Part shown: positions 1-5,523 of the stretch, in pieces
How the letters are laid out: each line of letters begins with the position of its first letter
Position numbering within the stretch: position 1 is the stretch's first letter
Assembly (NCBI GenBank): GCA_028678715.1
Contig: JAJRCY010000054.1
Location: 1 to 6,419 of the forward strand
Reading direction: 5' to 3'
Length of the DNA: 6,419 bases
DNA from: Methanomicrobiales archaeon
GTDB taxonomy: Archaea; Halobacteriota; Methanomicrobia; Methanomicrobiales; JACTUA01
Translations under genes and position numbers: made by a program
Notes under the pieces: generated by a model
The model's database searches: none
Seen by the model: only the letters and a program-made list of their open reading frames with translations
Told to the model about the DNA's origin: nothing

Positions 1-17
1 ACGGAAAGCGGAAAAAA

Positions 18-88
18 GGGCCTCCCCAACGGGGGGGGGGCGCGGGGGGGGGCCACCCCCCCTTCCCGTCGCCCTCCCCCGGTGAGGA
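18..88. repeat. GC-rich intergenic hairpin repeat, copy 1 (degenerate)
   Basis: This stretch begins with GGGCCTCCCCA and ends with TCCCGTCGCCCTCCCCC (64-80) followed by GTGAGGA. The same two blocks, in the same order and orientation, occur at 2517-2595. Between them lie runs of ten G (31-40) and nine G (44-52) and a run of seven C (56-62). The last seven G and the seven C can pair around a CCA loop. The middle differs from the second copy and looks degraded to homopolymers. It lies downstream of the permease gene on that gene's strand, where it could act as a 3' hairpin. Homopolymer lengths here are open to sequencing error. Confidence 0.6.
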
Positions 89-149
89 TTTCCGCTCCAT
101 TCCCTGTTTCCTGGGTTTTCCACCAGGTACGATCACCTTTTCTTTCCCT

Positions 150-1424
150 CTACCCTGCACCCGTAAGGGCATGGACCGCCAGGCCCGCGAGGAGCACCGC
201 GCACCCTGCCAGAAGAAGGGGAACGGAGTAATATTTCGCAACCTCCGGCACCCCGTCCCCCGTCACCCGGTGGATGAGCCAGAAGTAGGGATCCGTCAGG
301 TACGAGCAGAGGAGGATGCCGCTCGCGATGAGCAGCACCGTGACCAGGGGCGAGAGGGCGGCAACCGCCGTGCTCCCTGCCAGGATGGTGGTGGCCACGA
401 TCGCGGTCACAACCCGGGATCCCAGACCCGCCTGGAGGAGGGCGGCGAGAGCGAAGGGGATGAGGACCGCCGGGAGCAGGGCTCCCGCCAGCCGGAACGT
501 CTGGTCGGCGAAAGGCGTTGCAGCGATGACGGCACCAAGGGCCCCTGCCCCGCAGATGTCAAAGATGATGATGCCCGCATTTCTCGTGCCCCGCTCGAGG
601 CCGGGGAGCCGTTCGGGGCCGGGGACGGTGAAGATACCCACCAGGAGGGCGGCAATCATGGCGCCATCCACGTCGGCCAGAATCCCGAGCCCCGGCACCA
701 TGAGCCCGGCAGCCACCAGCACTACCGGTGTCAGGACCGGTGCCCATGCCCGCAGGAAGGAGACCCGGGGAAGATCGGTCACCTGCCCCCCTGCTCCTTC
801 TCCTGCTCCGTCTGGTTCGGGATGCCAGCATGCGAGGAGGAGGGTCGCGGCAGCGAGGAGGAGGAGCGAGAGGGGGAGTGTGACCAGCATGATCCCCCAC
901 GGGCTGATCCCCTGCGCGATCTGGGATCCGGCGAGGGTGATGATCACCGGCGATGGGTAGACCAGCACATACGAGAGGACCGACCCTGTGGCGAGGATGT
1001 AGAGCAGCCGCTTCCCTGCCACCCCGCCCCCCTCCTCCACCTTCGCGACCAGGGGGGAGAGGATCATGAAGGAGGTGATGCAGCACATCAGGGGCAGGGA
1101 GAAGAGGTACCCTGCCACCCCTGCGGCACCTGCCCGGGAGGGAACCGCGGCCTTCAGGTCTGCGTAGATCCGGTCCAGGTGCCGGGACCCGCGGAGCAGC
1201 GCGGCGATGCAGGAGCCCGAGAAGATGATGATGCCCAGGGATGCAAAGACCCGGCCGGCCCCGCCGGCCGCGGCCGGCAGGATGGCGGACGGCCCTGTTC
1301 CCGCCATCAGGCCATAGAGCACCGCTCCCCCGGTAAGGAGCAGGAACGGCGGTGCCCGGTAGCGGAGGGAGACGACTGTGATCAGGACCAGGGTGATGGC
1401 AAAGGCCAGCAGGGTATGCATCAT
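150..1424 (-). CDS. GntP-family permease (gluconate:H+ symporter type)
   Basis: A 424-residue, very hydrophobic membrane protein predicted to carry a small organic acid across the cytoplasmic membrane with protons. About a dozen hydrophobic segments are visible, separated by a polar loop near residues 201-220. Family-like signatures are the glycine-rich stretch CGAGALGAVI (291-300), the QAGLGSRVVTAI region (331-342), which matches the GS-containing helix of GntP proteins, and DPYFWLIHRVTGD (378-390) near the C-terminus. GntP proteins are usually about 440-450 residues, so it is essentially full length. The start is a tandem ATG-ATG; a TATA-like box 26 bases upstream suggests a leaderless transcript, and there is no Shine-Dalgarno. 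It lies 80 bases downstream of the methyltransferase on the same strand but appears to have its own promoter. Family assignment is fairly secure; the substrate (gluconate, glycerate or another acid) cannot be told. No sugar-acid kinase or dehydratase is nearby. Confidence 0.85.
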   Translation of the reverse strand: MMHTLLAFAITLVLITVVSLRYRAPPFLLLTGGAVLYGLMAGTGPSAILPAAAGGAGRVFASLGIIIFSGSCIAALLRGSRHLDRIYADLKAAVPSRAGAAGVAGYLFSLPLMCCITSFMILSPLVAKVEEGGGVAGKRLLYILATGSVLSYVLVYPSPVIITLAGSQIAQGISPWGIMLVTLPLSLLLLAAATLLLACWHPEPDGAGEGAGGQVTDLPRVSFLRAWAPVLTPVVLVAAGLMVPGLGILADVDGAMIAALLVGIFTVPGPERLPGLERGTRNAGIIIFDICGAGALGAVIAATPFADQTFRLAGALLPAVLIPFALAALLQAGLGSRVVTAIVATTILAGSTAVAALSPLVTVLLIASGILLCSYLTDPYFWLIHRVTGDGVPEVAKYYSVPLLLAGCAVLLAGLAVHALTGAG

Positions 1425-1442
1425 GGGGGGTTGGCACCGGGA

Positions 1443-1451
1443 GGTAATAAA
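1443..1451 (-). promoter_or_regulatory. TATA box of the permease gene
   Basis: Read on the minus strand the sequence is TTTATTACC. The TTATTACC core begins 26 bases before the ATG at 1424. Archaeal transcription starts about 25 bases after the box, so the transcript would begin at or next to the start codon. The same TTATTACC core precedes the aldehyde dehydrogenase gene. Confidence 0.6.
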
Positions 1452-1486
1452 CCGGAGCAGGATCCCGGTCAGGCAGCCCGATTGGC

Positions 1487-1504
1487 CCCCGCGGCGTCCC
1501 GGGG
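1487..1504 (-). terminator. Small hairpin directly after the methyltransferase stop
   Basis: On the minus strand CCCCG and CGGGG (5 bp) flank an 8-base loop, immediately after the TAA stop of the methyltransferase. No T run follows, so termination is only a possibility. It sits between the methyltransferase stop and the permease promoter. Confidence 0.3.
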
Positions 1505-2371
1505 TTACCGCTGCCCGAGTACTTCCCGGGCGCAGGCGATGTAGCCGTCGTCCGTCTCAAACCCCAGGTAGTGGACGCCCAGGGTTCGGCAGGCGAGGGC
1601 GGTGTTCCCCACGCCCATGAAGGGGTCCAGCACGACGGTGGCGGGCGTGTACCCGTGGAGCCGGATGCACATCTCCGGGAGCCGCTCGGGGAAGGTGGTG
1701 GGGTGCGGGCGGGCACTCCGGATCGTGCGGTACGGGATGAACCAGGTGTTCCCCCGGTCCCGGAGGTCCTTTGTCGCCGCCCGCCAGCGGCCGATATTGC
1801 TCTTGTCCTGGTACCGGACGCCGACGGCCAGCTTGTCCAGCGGCACCGTGCCATGGCGGGTGAAGTGGAAGATGTACTCGTGGCAGCCGGAGAGGTAGCG
1901 GCGGCTGTTCACCGGCTGGTAGTGCCCTGCCGAGAGGTCATCGGAGAGGATGTCGTAGCGCCCGGTGTCCGCGCGGGGGATGGCAATGGACTTCACCCAG
2001 TGGATCACGTTCTGCAGCACAAAATGCTCCCGGAAGCGCTGGGCCACGTCCAGAGGGATCCAGGGATCGCCGGGGCTGCCCCCCACGTTCAGGAAGAACG
2101 ATCCCACATCCCGGAGCACCCGCTTCGCCTCCCCTGCAACCTCCCCCATCCAGTCCAGGTACTCCTGCCGGGGACGGTTGTCGTCGTAAGCCCCGTAGGG
2201 CTTGCCGATGTTGTAGGGGGGCGAGGTGACGATGATGTCAATGGATCCTTCGGGAAGGAGCTGCATGCCCCGGATGCAGTCCATGGGGTGGATCGCGTCC
2301 AGTGCAGGGCTGCGCTCGTCCCAGGGGGGCATGTCAGGGATGGGAGGCCGCTTACCGGAACGTCGGGGCAT
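1505..2371 (-). CDS. Beta-class site-specific DNA methyltransferase (N4-cytosine or N6-adenine)
   Basis: A 288-residue S-adenosylmethionine-dependent enzyme that methylates an exocyclic amino group of a DNA base. The catalytic motif IV, TSPPYNIG, is at residues 49-56. A motif VI-like HEYIFHFTRHG follows near 164-174, a motif X-like HPTTFPERLPEM at 223-234, and the SAM-binding motif I DPFMGVGNT at 249-257, with FETDD after it. Catalytic motif before SAM motif, with the target-recognition region between them, is the order of the beta class (as in M.PvuII). TSPPY is common in N4-cytosine enzymes, but the modified base cannot be fixed from this. I chose the ATG at 2371 because GGTGA lies 4 bases upstream; an in-frame GTG at 2407 would add 12 residues without recognisable features. 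No restriction endonuclease or specificity subunit is next to it, so it looks solitary. It is divergent from the aldehyde dehydrogenase. Confidence 0.9.
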   Translation of the reverse strand: MPRRSGKRPPIPDMPPWDERSPALDAIHPMDCIRGMQLLPEGSIDIIVTSPPYNIGKPYGAYDDNRPRQEYLDWMGEVAGEAKRVLRDVGSFFLNVGGSPGDPWIPLDVAQRFREHFVLQNVIHWVKSIAIPRADTGRYDILSDDLSAGHYQPVNSRRYLSGCHEYIFHFTRHGTVPLDKLAVGVRYQDKSNIGRWRAATKDLRDRGNTWFIPYRTIRSARPHPTTFPERLPEMCIRLHGYTPATVVLDPFMGVGNTALACRTLGVHYLGFETDDGYIACAREVLGQR

Positions 2372-2375
2372 GGAG

Positions 2376-2380
2376 TCACC
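2376..2380 (-). promoter_or_regulatory. Ribosome binding site deciding the methyltransferase start
   Basis: GGTGA on the minus strand, 4 bases before the ATG at 2371, matches the core of the archaeal Shine-Dalgarno GGAGGTGATC. It favours this ATG over the upstream GTG at 2407. Confidence 0.55.
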
Positions 2381-2436
2381 GGGAAACAGGGCAGGTGCAA
2401 GCCGCACCCGTCATCACTGAAGGTGGATCACGACCG

Positions 2437-2443
2437 CATAAGA
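2437..2443 (-). promoter_or_regulatory. Possible TATA box of the methyltransferase gene
   Basis: TCTTATG on the minus strand is the only AT-rich box in this GC-rich spacer on the methyltransferase side. Transcription would start near 2414-2418, giving a leader of about 45 bases to the ATG at 2371. This is a weak match. Confidence 0.3.
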
Positions 2444-2516
2444 ACTTCACCGTGGGGTGCGGGCGGATGAACCGGAGATGGAGGTATCCGGGATCTCTCC
2501 TCTGGTTGAGACACCC

Positions 2517-2595
2517 GGGCCTCCCCACCAGCCTCCCGTGGGGGTGGGACCGGGAGGGGGCTCACCCCCTCCCGTCGCCCTCCCCCCTGTGAGGA
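2517..2595. repeat. GC-rich intergenic hairpin repeat, copy 2
   Basis: It shares the opening block GGGCCTCCCCA and the closing block TCCCGTCGCCCTCCCCC (2570-2586) plus GTGAGGA with copy 1 at 18-88. In this copy the core is a perfect 10-bp hairpin: CGGGAGGGGG (2551-2560), loop CTCA, CCCCCTCCCG (2565-2574). Two copies 2.5 kb apart in noncoding DNA suggest a dispersed repeat family of the host genome. It might act as a structured RNA or terminator, or be a miniature mobile element. No target-site duplication is evident. Confidence 0.7.
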
Positions 2596-2673
2596 GGGTG
2601 AAGGAGGATGCTCAGAACCGCTCATCTCCACACATTCATGGAGGTGAGAGAGATCCCCTCCGGATCCGGGAGC

Positions 2674-2682
2674 CTTATTACC
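2674..2682 (+). promoter_or_regulatory. TATA box of the aldehyde dehydrogenase gene
   Basis: CTTATTACC; the TTATTACC core begins 29 bases before the ATG at 2704. This predicts a leaderless transcript and argues against the longer reading frame that starts at 2608. The core is identical to that upstream of the permease. Confidence 0.6.
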
Positions 2683-2703
2683 GTCACCGTGGACCTCTCC
2701 TGC

Positions 2704-4134
2704 ATGATGATGAGAATCGGCGGACACGAGGTGTCAGCCGGAACCGACGCCTGGATCCCGGTGATCAACCCGGCGACGGGCGAGGAGCTGGACCGGGTGC
2801 CGGCCGGGGGGGCAGAGGAGGTGAAGGCCGCCGTGGAGGCAGCGGAACGGGCGCAGGAACCCTGGGCGGCCCGGACCGCCCGGGAGCGGGGGAAGGTCCT
2901 CTTCCATGCGGCAGAGGAGGTGCGGAGAGGGCAGGAGGACCTGGCCCGGCAGCTGACCGCCGAACAGGGCAAGCCGCTGCGGGAGGCGGTGGACGAGATC
3001 CGGGGCTGCGCGAATGTGCTCGAGTACTACGCGTCGATTGCCGGGGCACCCTCCGGCGAGGCGGTCCCCCTGGGATCGCCCGGCGACGCCCTGGTGGTGC
3101 GGGAACCCATCGGGGTCTGCGGGGCGATCCTGCCCTGGAACATGCCGGCCATCATCCTGGGGTGGAAGGCCGGGGCAGCCCTCGTGACCGGGAACGCGCT
3201 GGTGGTGAAGCCGGCATCGTCCGCACCACTCACCTGCCTGCGGATTGCGGCGATCCTGGAGCAGAGTGGTCTTCCGCCCGGTGTCCTGAACCTGGTGACC
3301 GGCACGGGCGCGACCGCAGGGTATGCACTGGTGGCGCACCCCGGGATCGGGAAGATCTCCTTCACCGGTGACACCGTCACGGGAACGCAGATCCGTGCAG
3401 CGGCAGCCCCGCACCTGAAGGAGGTGGTGCTGGAGCTGGGGGGTTCCGACCCCATGATCGTCTGGAAGGACGCACCGCTGGAGAAGGCGGTGGAAGGCGC
3501 CATCCGGGGCCGGTTCTACAACGCCGGCCAGATCTGCACCGCCGTAAAAAGGCTCTACCTCCACGAGGCCATCGCCGACCGGTTCGTCGAGCAGCTGGAG
3601 CGCCGCGTGCGGGCGATCCGGGTGGGGAACGGGATGGACCCTGCCACCGGCATGGGGCCCCTCCAGAACCGACCCCAGCTGGAGAGGGTCTCCTTCCTGG
3701 TGGAGGAGGTGCGCGCCGAGGGGCAGGGAACCATCCGGTGCGGGGGCATGCGCCTCTCCGGCGAAGGGCGGGAGCGGGGGTTCTTCTATGCCCCGACGCT
3801 GGTCACGGGTGTGAGCCCTGAGGCTTCCCTCCTGCGGGAGGAGGTCTTTGGCCCGGTCCTTCCCGTGATGACCGTCCCTGACCTGGACACGGCGATTGCC
3901 GAGGCGAACCGGACCCGGTACGGTCTGGGGGCCTCGGTCTGGACGTCGGACCTGCACGTGGTGAAGCAGGTGTTTGCGCGCGTGCGGGCCGGGATCGTCT
4001 GGGTGAACCGGCACCTGACGGTGCCTCCCGAGGTCCCGTTCGGTGGTCTCCGGGAGAGCGGCCTCGGCAGGGAGAACGGGATCCAGGCCCTCTCCCGCTG
4101 GACCCGGACCCGGACCCTGGTGATCGGGTGGTAG
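2704..4134 (+). CDS. NAD(P)-dependent aldehyde dehydrogenase
   Basis: A 476-residue cytoplasmic enzyme of the aldehyde dehydrogenase superfamily, oxidising an aldehyde to the carboxylic acid with NAD or NADP. Key residues are all present: Asn146 in PWNMP, Lys169 in VVKP, the general base Glu244 in LELGG, the nucleophile Cys278 in NAGQICTAVKR, and Glu380 in EEVFGPV. The usual FTGS coenzyme motif reads FTGD here (Asp223). The AVKR after the catalytic cysteine recalls the succinate-semialdehyde, lactaldehyde and non-phosphorylating glyceraldehyde-3-phosphate branches, but the substrate cannot be assigned; a lactaldehyde role in coenzyme F420 synthesis is one possibility. The start is set at the first of three tandem ATGs (2704, 2707, 2710). 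It fits the promoter spacing and puts the conserved NPATGE 21 residues in, as expected. It is transcribed alone; hairpins follow the stop. Confidence 0.9.
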   Translation: MMMRIGGHEVSAGTDAWIPVINPATGEELDRVPAGGAEEVKAAVEAAERAQEPWAARTARERGKVLFHAAEEVRRGQEDLARQLTAEQGKPLREAVDEIRGCANVLEYYASIAGAPSGEAVPLGSPGDALVVREPIGVCGAILPWNMPAIILGWKAGAALVTGNALVVKPASSAPLTCLRIAAILEQSGLPPGVLNLVTGTGATAGYALVAHPGIGKISFTGDTVTGTQIRAAAAPHLKEVVLELGGSDPMIVWKDAPLEKAVEGAIRGRFYNAGQICTAVKRLYLHEAIADRFVEQLERRVRAIRVGNGMDPATGMGPLQNRPQLERVSFLVEEVRAEGQGTIRCGGMRLSGEGRERGFFYAPTLVTGVSPEASLLREEVFGPVLPVMTVPDLDTAIAEANRTRYGLGASVWTSDLHVVKQVFARVRAGIVWVNRHLTVPPEVPFGGLRESGLGRENGIQALSRWTRTRTLVIGW

Positions 4135-4158
4135 GCGGCGACGGAACCCTATCGGACC

Positions 4159-4180
4159 CCCGGGCCCTCATCAGCCCGGG
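4159..4180 (+). terminator. Hairpin after the aldehyde dehydrogenase gene
   Basis: CCCGGGC (4159-4165) and GCCCGGG (4174-4180) form a perfect 7-bp stem around an 8-base loop, 24 bases after the stop codon. There is no T run. It may mark or protect the 3' end of the mRNA rather than terminate transcription by itself. Confidence 0.4.
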
Positions 4181-4201
4181 CACCGGGTGCAGTCCCATCT
4201 C

Positions 4202-4245
4202 CTCGGGGGGTGCCCGCGCGGCGGGGAGCCGAAAGGCCCCCCGAG
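4202..4245 (+). other. Long hairpin in the spacer upstream of the flavoprotein
   Basis: CTCGGGGGG (4202-4210) pairs perfectly with CCCCCCGAG (4237-4245). The 26-base loop contains a further 5-bp stem, CCCGC (4213-4217) with GCGGG (4221-4225). This could be a structured 3' end of the aldehyde dehydrogenase transcript or part of a small RNA. Function unknown. Confidence 0.4.
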
Positions 4246-4271
4246 AGCGTCCCCGCAGAATCACTCCTCTC

Positions 4272-4312
4272 CCCTGGCCAGGGATTCGAACATGGAGGGA
4301 GATGATATCATC
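4272..4312. promoter_or_regulatory. Cluster of perfect palindromes, possible operator sites
   Basis: CCCTGGCCAGGG (4272-4283), TTCGAA (4285-4290) and GATGATATCATC (4301-4312) follow each other within 41 bases. The core TGATATCA of the last one recurs at 4409-4416, about 37 bases before the flavoprotein TATA box. Such dyads are typical of dimeric regulators, but no regulator gene is in the window and the role is inferred. Confidence 0.3.
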
Positions 4313-4408
4313 CACCCCTCACTGGGGGACGCTCCAGGGTGCTCCGCCCCCGCCGCTGTGGCGCCCCCGGGAGGATGGGGCGAGCCGTTTCGTCACTCAT
4401 CATCGCGC

Positions 4409-4416
4409 TGATATCA
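4409..4416. promoter_or_regulatory. TGATATCA palindrome upstream of the flavoprotein promoter
   Basis: This 8-base perfect palindrome repeats the core of the 12-base palindrome at 4301-4312. It is placed just upstream of the TATA box, where an activator or repressor could act. Confidence 0.25.
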
Positions 4417-4445
4417 AAAGAACGAAGATCGTCCAGTCTCCTGCC

Positions 4446-4460
4446 GCAAACCCTTAAGCC
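4446..4460 (+). promoter_or_regulatory. Promoter (BRE-like plus TATA box) of the flavoprotein gene
   Basis: GCAAACCCTTAAGCC combines an A-rich BRE-like stretch with a TTAAG box that begins 29 bases before the ATG at 4483. The spacing again predicts a leaderless transcript and supports the internal start. Confidence 0.55.
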
Positions 4461-4482
4461 TGCGCGGGGATCACCTCCCTCC

Positions 4483-5385
4483 ATGGATTGGGTGAAGGAC
4501 CGGGTCCTGGAGCGGGAGGTGCGCACCCCGGACGGCACGTTCTCCCTCACCATGGACCGCGAGGATCTCTCCTTCCTGTACCCGGGCATGGTGCGGTACA
4601 CGCTGCAGGCCACCCGTGGGGGAGAGCCGTGCGCCCTCTTCCGCACCAGCACCTACGAGTACTCCCCCACGGTCCCCTACGACGCGGAGTCTGTGGCCCG
4701 GCAGAAGATGGAGGAATGGGCCCGGCTCCTGCAGGAGAAGCCCCTGCTGTTCCTGGAACAGCATGCACGCGACGGGATCCGGACGGCGGTTCCTGATCTT
4801 CCCGCCGATGCGGTGATCATCCAGGGAAGCCCCAGGCCTGACGGCAACTGCAGCATCCTTGCCGGCTGGGCGGCGGATGCGGTCCGGGAAGCAGGGGCGA
4901 GGCCGCGGGTGGTGTTCCTGGATGACCTGGTGATCCACTCCTGCATCGGGTGCTACCGGTGCTACAACACCGGCGAGTGCACCTTCGACGACGACATGGG
5001 TGGCGTGCTCGCATCCCTCCAGGGAGCATCGCTGCTCGTCATCTGCTCGCCCGTGTATACGAATACGGTGCCCGGGGGGCTGAAGACCTTCCTGGACCGC
5101 TGCCAGACCTACCATGCCAGGCGCAGGCTCTTTGATCCGGATCGCCCGAAGAAGGGCCTCCTCCTCTCGGTGGCAGGCAGGAAGGGCAGGTCCAACTTTG
5201 CCTGCGTCACCGCGGTCGTCTCCGCCTACTTCCGGAACCTGGGCATCGTCCCCTCGGGGGAGGTGCTCATCGACGCGGTGGACGAGATCCGGGATGTCCG
5301 CACCCTGCAGGGCCTCGACGAGAAAGTGAGGGATGCGGTGCGGGAGTCCCTTCGCTTGGGACAAAAAGCCCCCGCCAGGCGCTGA
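4483..5385 (+). CDS. Iron-sulfur flavoprotein (flavodoxin-fold NADPH-dependent FMN reductase family) with N-terminal extra domain
   Basis: A 300-residue predicted cytoplasmic redox protein. Residues from about 110 to 290 form a flavodoxin-like domain: an FMN phosphate-binding loop GSPRPDGNCS (115-124), a second flavin-binding loop SPVYTNTVPGGLKTFLDR (189-206), and four cysteines (154, 157, 160, 166) spaced CX2CX2CX5C. That compact spacing is the 4Fe-4S signature of iron-sulfur flavoproteins (Isf) known from methanogens, which pass electrons between ferredoxin and acceptors such as oxygen or peroxide; the same role here is inference. Isf proteins are about 190 residues; this one has about 105 extra N-terminal residues, mixed strand and helix in character, that I do not recognise. 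The start at 4483 is chosen from the promoter position; the frame is open from 4339 but the upstream codons look random. The stop is TGA at 5383. Gene order gives no partner. Confidence 0.85.
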   Translation: MDWVKDRVLEREVRTPDGTFSLTMDREDLSFLYPGMVRYTLQATRGGEPCALFRTSTYEYSPTVPYDAESVARQKMEEWARLLQEKPLLFLEQHARDGIRTAVPDLPADAVIIQGSPRPDGNCSILAGWAADAVREAGARPRVVFLDDLVIHSCIGCYRCYNTGECTFDDDMGGVLASLQGASLLVICSPVYTNTVPGGLKTFLDRCQTYHARRRLFDPDRPKKGLLLSVAGRKGRSNFACVTAVVSAYFRNLGIVPSGEVLIDAVDEIRDVRTLQGLDEKVRDAVRESLRLGQKAPARR

Positions 5386-5451
5386 GCACTCCGGTCTCGT
5401 CGCCCGGTCACCGCTCCCGCACTGCCGCTCTCGATCCCCGCCCGGTTCGAC

Positions 5452-5480
5452 CGAAAAACGGGGAATAGGCTTAACCTTTT
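5452..5480 (+). promoter_or_regulatory. Probable promoter of the zinc-ribbon gene
   Basis: An A-rich stretch (GAAAAACGGGGAATA) leads into CTTAACCTTTT (5470-5480), the most AT-rich box in the 138-base spacer after the flavoprotein. Transcription should start near 5496-5503, leaving a leader of about 20-28 bases before the ATG at 5524. No strong Shine-Dalgarno is visible. Confidence 0.45.
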
Positions 5481-5493
5481 GGCAGGCGCACGT

Positions 5494-5517
5494 ATGAGCT
5501 GCTACGAGGGCGTGTGA
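5494..5517 (+). other. Seven-codon upstream reading frame before the zinc-ribbon gene
   Basis: ATG at 5494 opens a frame coding MSCYEGV and stops with TGA at 5515-5517, six bases before the zinc-ribbon ATG. It lies at or just before the predicted transcription start, so whether it is transcribed at all is uncertain. Confidence 0.15.
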
Positions 5518-5523
5518 ACCTGC

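Larger units (their letters stand above)
2372..2703. other. Divergent intergenic region between methyltransferase and aldehyde dehydrogenase
   Basis: This 332-base spacer holds the methyltransferase ribosome binding site and possible promoter, the second copy of the hairpin repeat (2517-2595), and the aldehyde dehydrogenase promoter (2674-2682). An in-frame ATG at 2608 and another at 2638 would extend the dehydrogenase by up to 32 residues. That extension has no resemblance to the family, and the TATA box lies inside it, so I treat it as non-coding. No RNA gene was recognised. Confidence 0.6.
4135..4482. other. Intergenic region between aldehyde dehydrogenase and flavoprotein
   Basis: This 348-base spacer contains two GC-rich hairpins near the dehydrogenase (4159-4180, 4202-4245), a group of perfect palindromes (4272-4312 and 4409-4416), and the flavoprotein promoter (4446-4460). 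An open frame from 4339 runs into the flavoprotein but its first 48 codons look non-coding. No complete RNA gene or independent protein gene was recognised. Confidence 0.6.

Noticed and set aside
1..140. Possible minus-strand gene start near the left edge (GGTGATC followed by an ATG)
   Set aside because: The frame runs through G/C homopolymers of the repeat and would code for long Pro and Gly runs; the spacing from the ribosome-binding-like site is also too long.
171..1544. Long plus-strand open frame of 457 codons
   Set aside because: It lies opposite the GntP permease, is extremely rich in charged residues, Gly and Pro, has no recognisable domain, and is a product of high GC content.
2608..2703. 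N-terminal extension of the aldehyde dehydrogenase from the ATG at 2608
   Set aside because: A purine-rich GGAGG directly abuts this ATG with no spacer, the 32 added residues do not resemble the family, and the likely TATA box lies inside the extension.
2734..4014. Long minus-strand open frame opposite the aldehyde dehydrogenase
   Set aside because: The plus-strand frame has a complete set of aldehyde dehydrogenase motifs; the opposite frame is rich in His, Pro and Arg with no domain.
4280..4300. tRNA T-loop-like GTTCGAATCCC on the minus strand
   Set aside because: The bases before the loop cannot form the 5-bp T stem and no anticodon or acceptor arms are found, so it is neither a tRNA nor a convincing attachment site.
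4339..4482. N-terminal extension of the flavoprotein from the ATG at 4339
   Set aside because: The 48 codons are Arg- and Ser-rich without domain character and contain the promoter box and a palindrome; the ATG at 4483 fits the promoter spacing.
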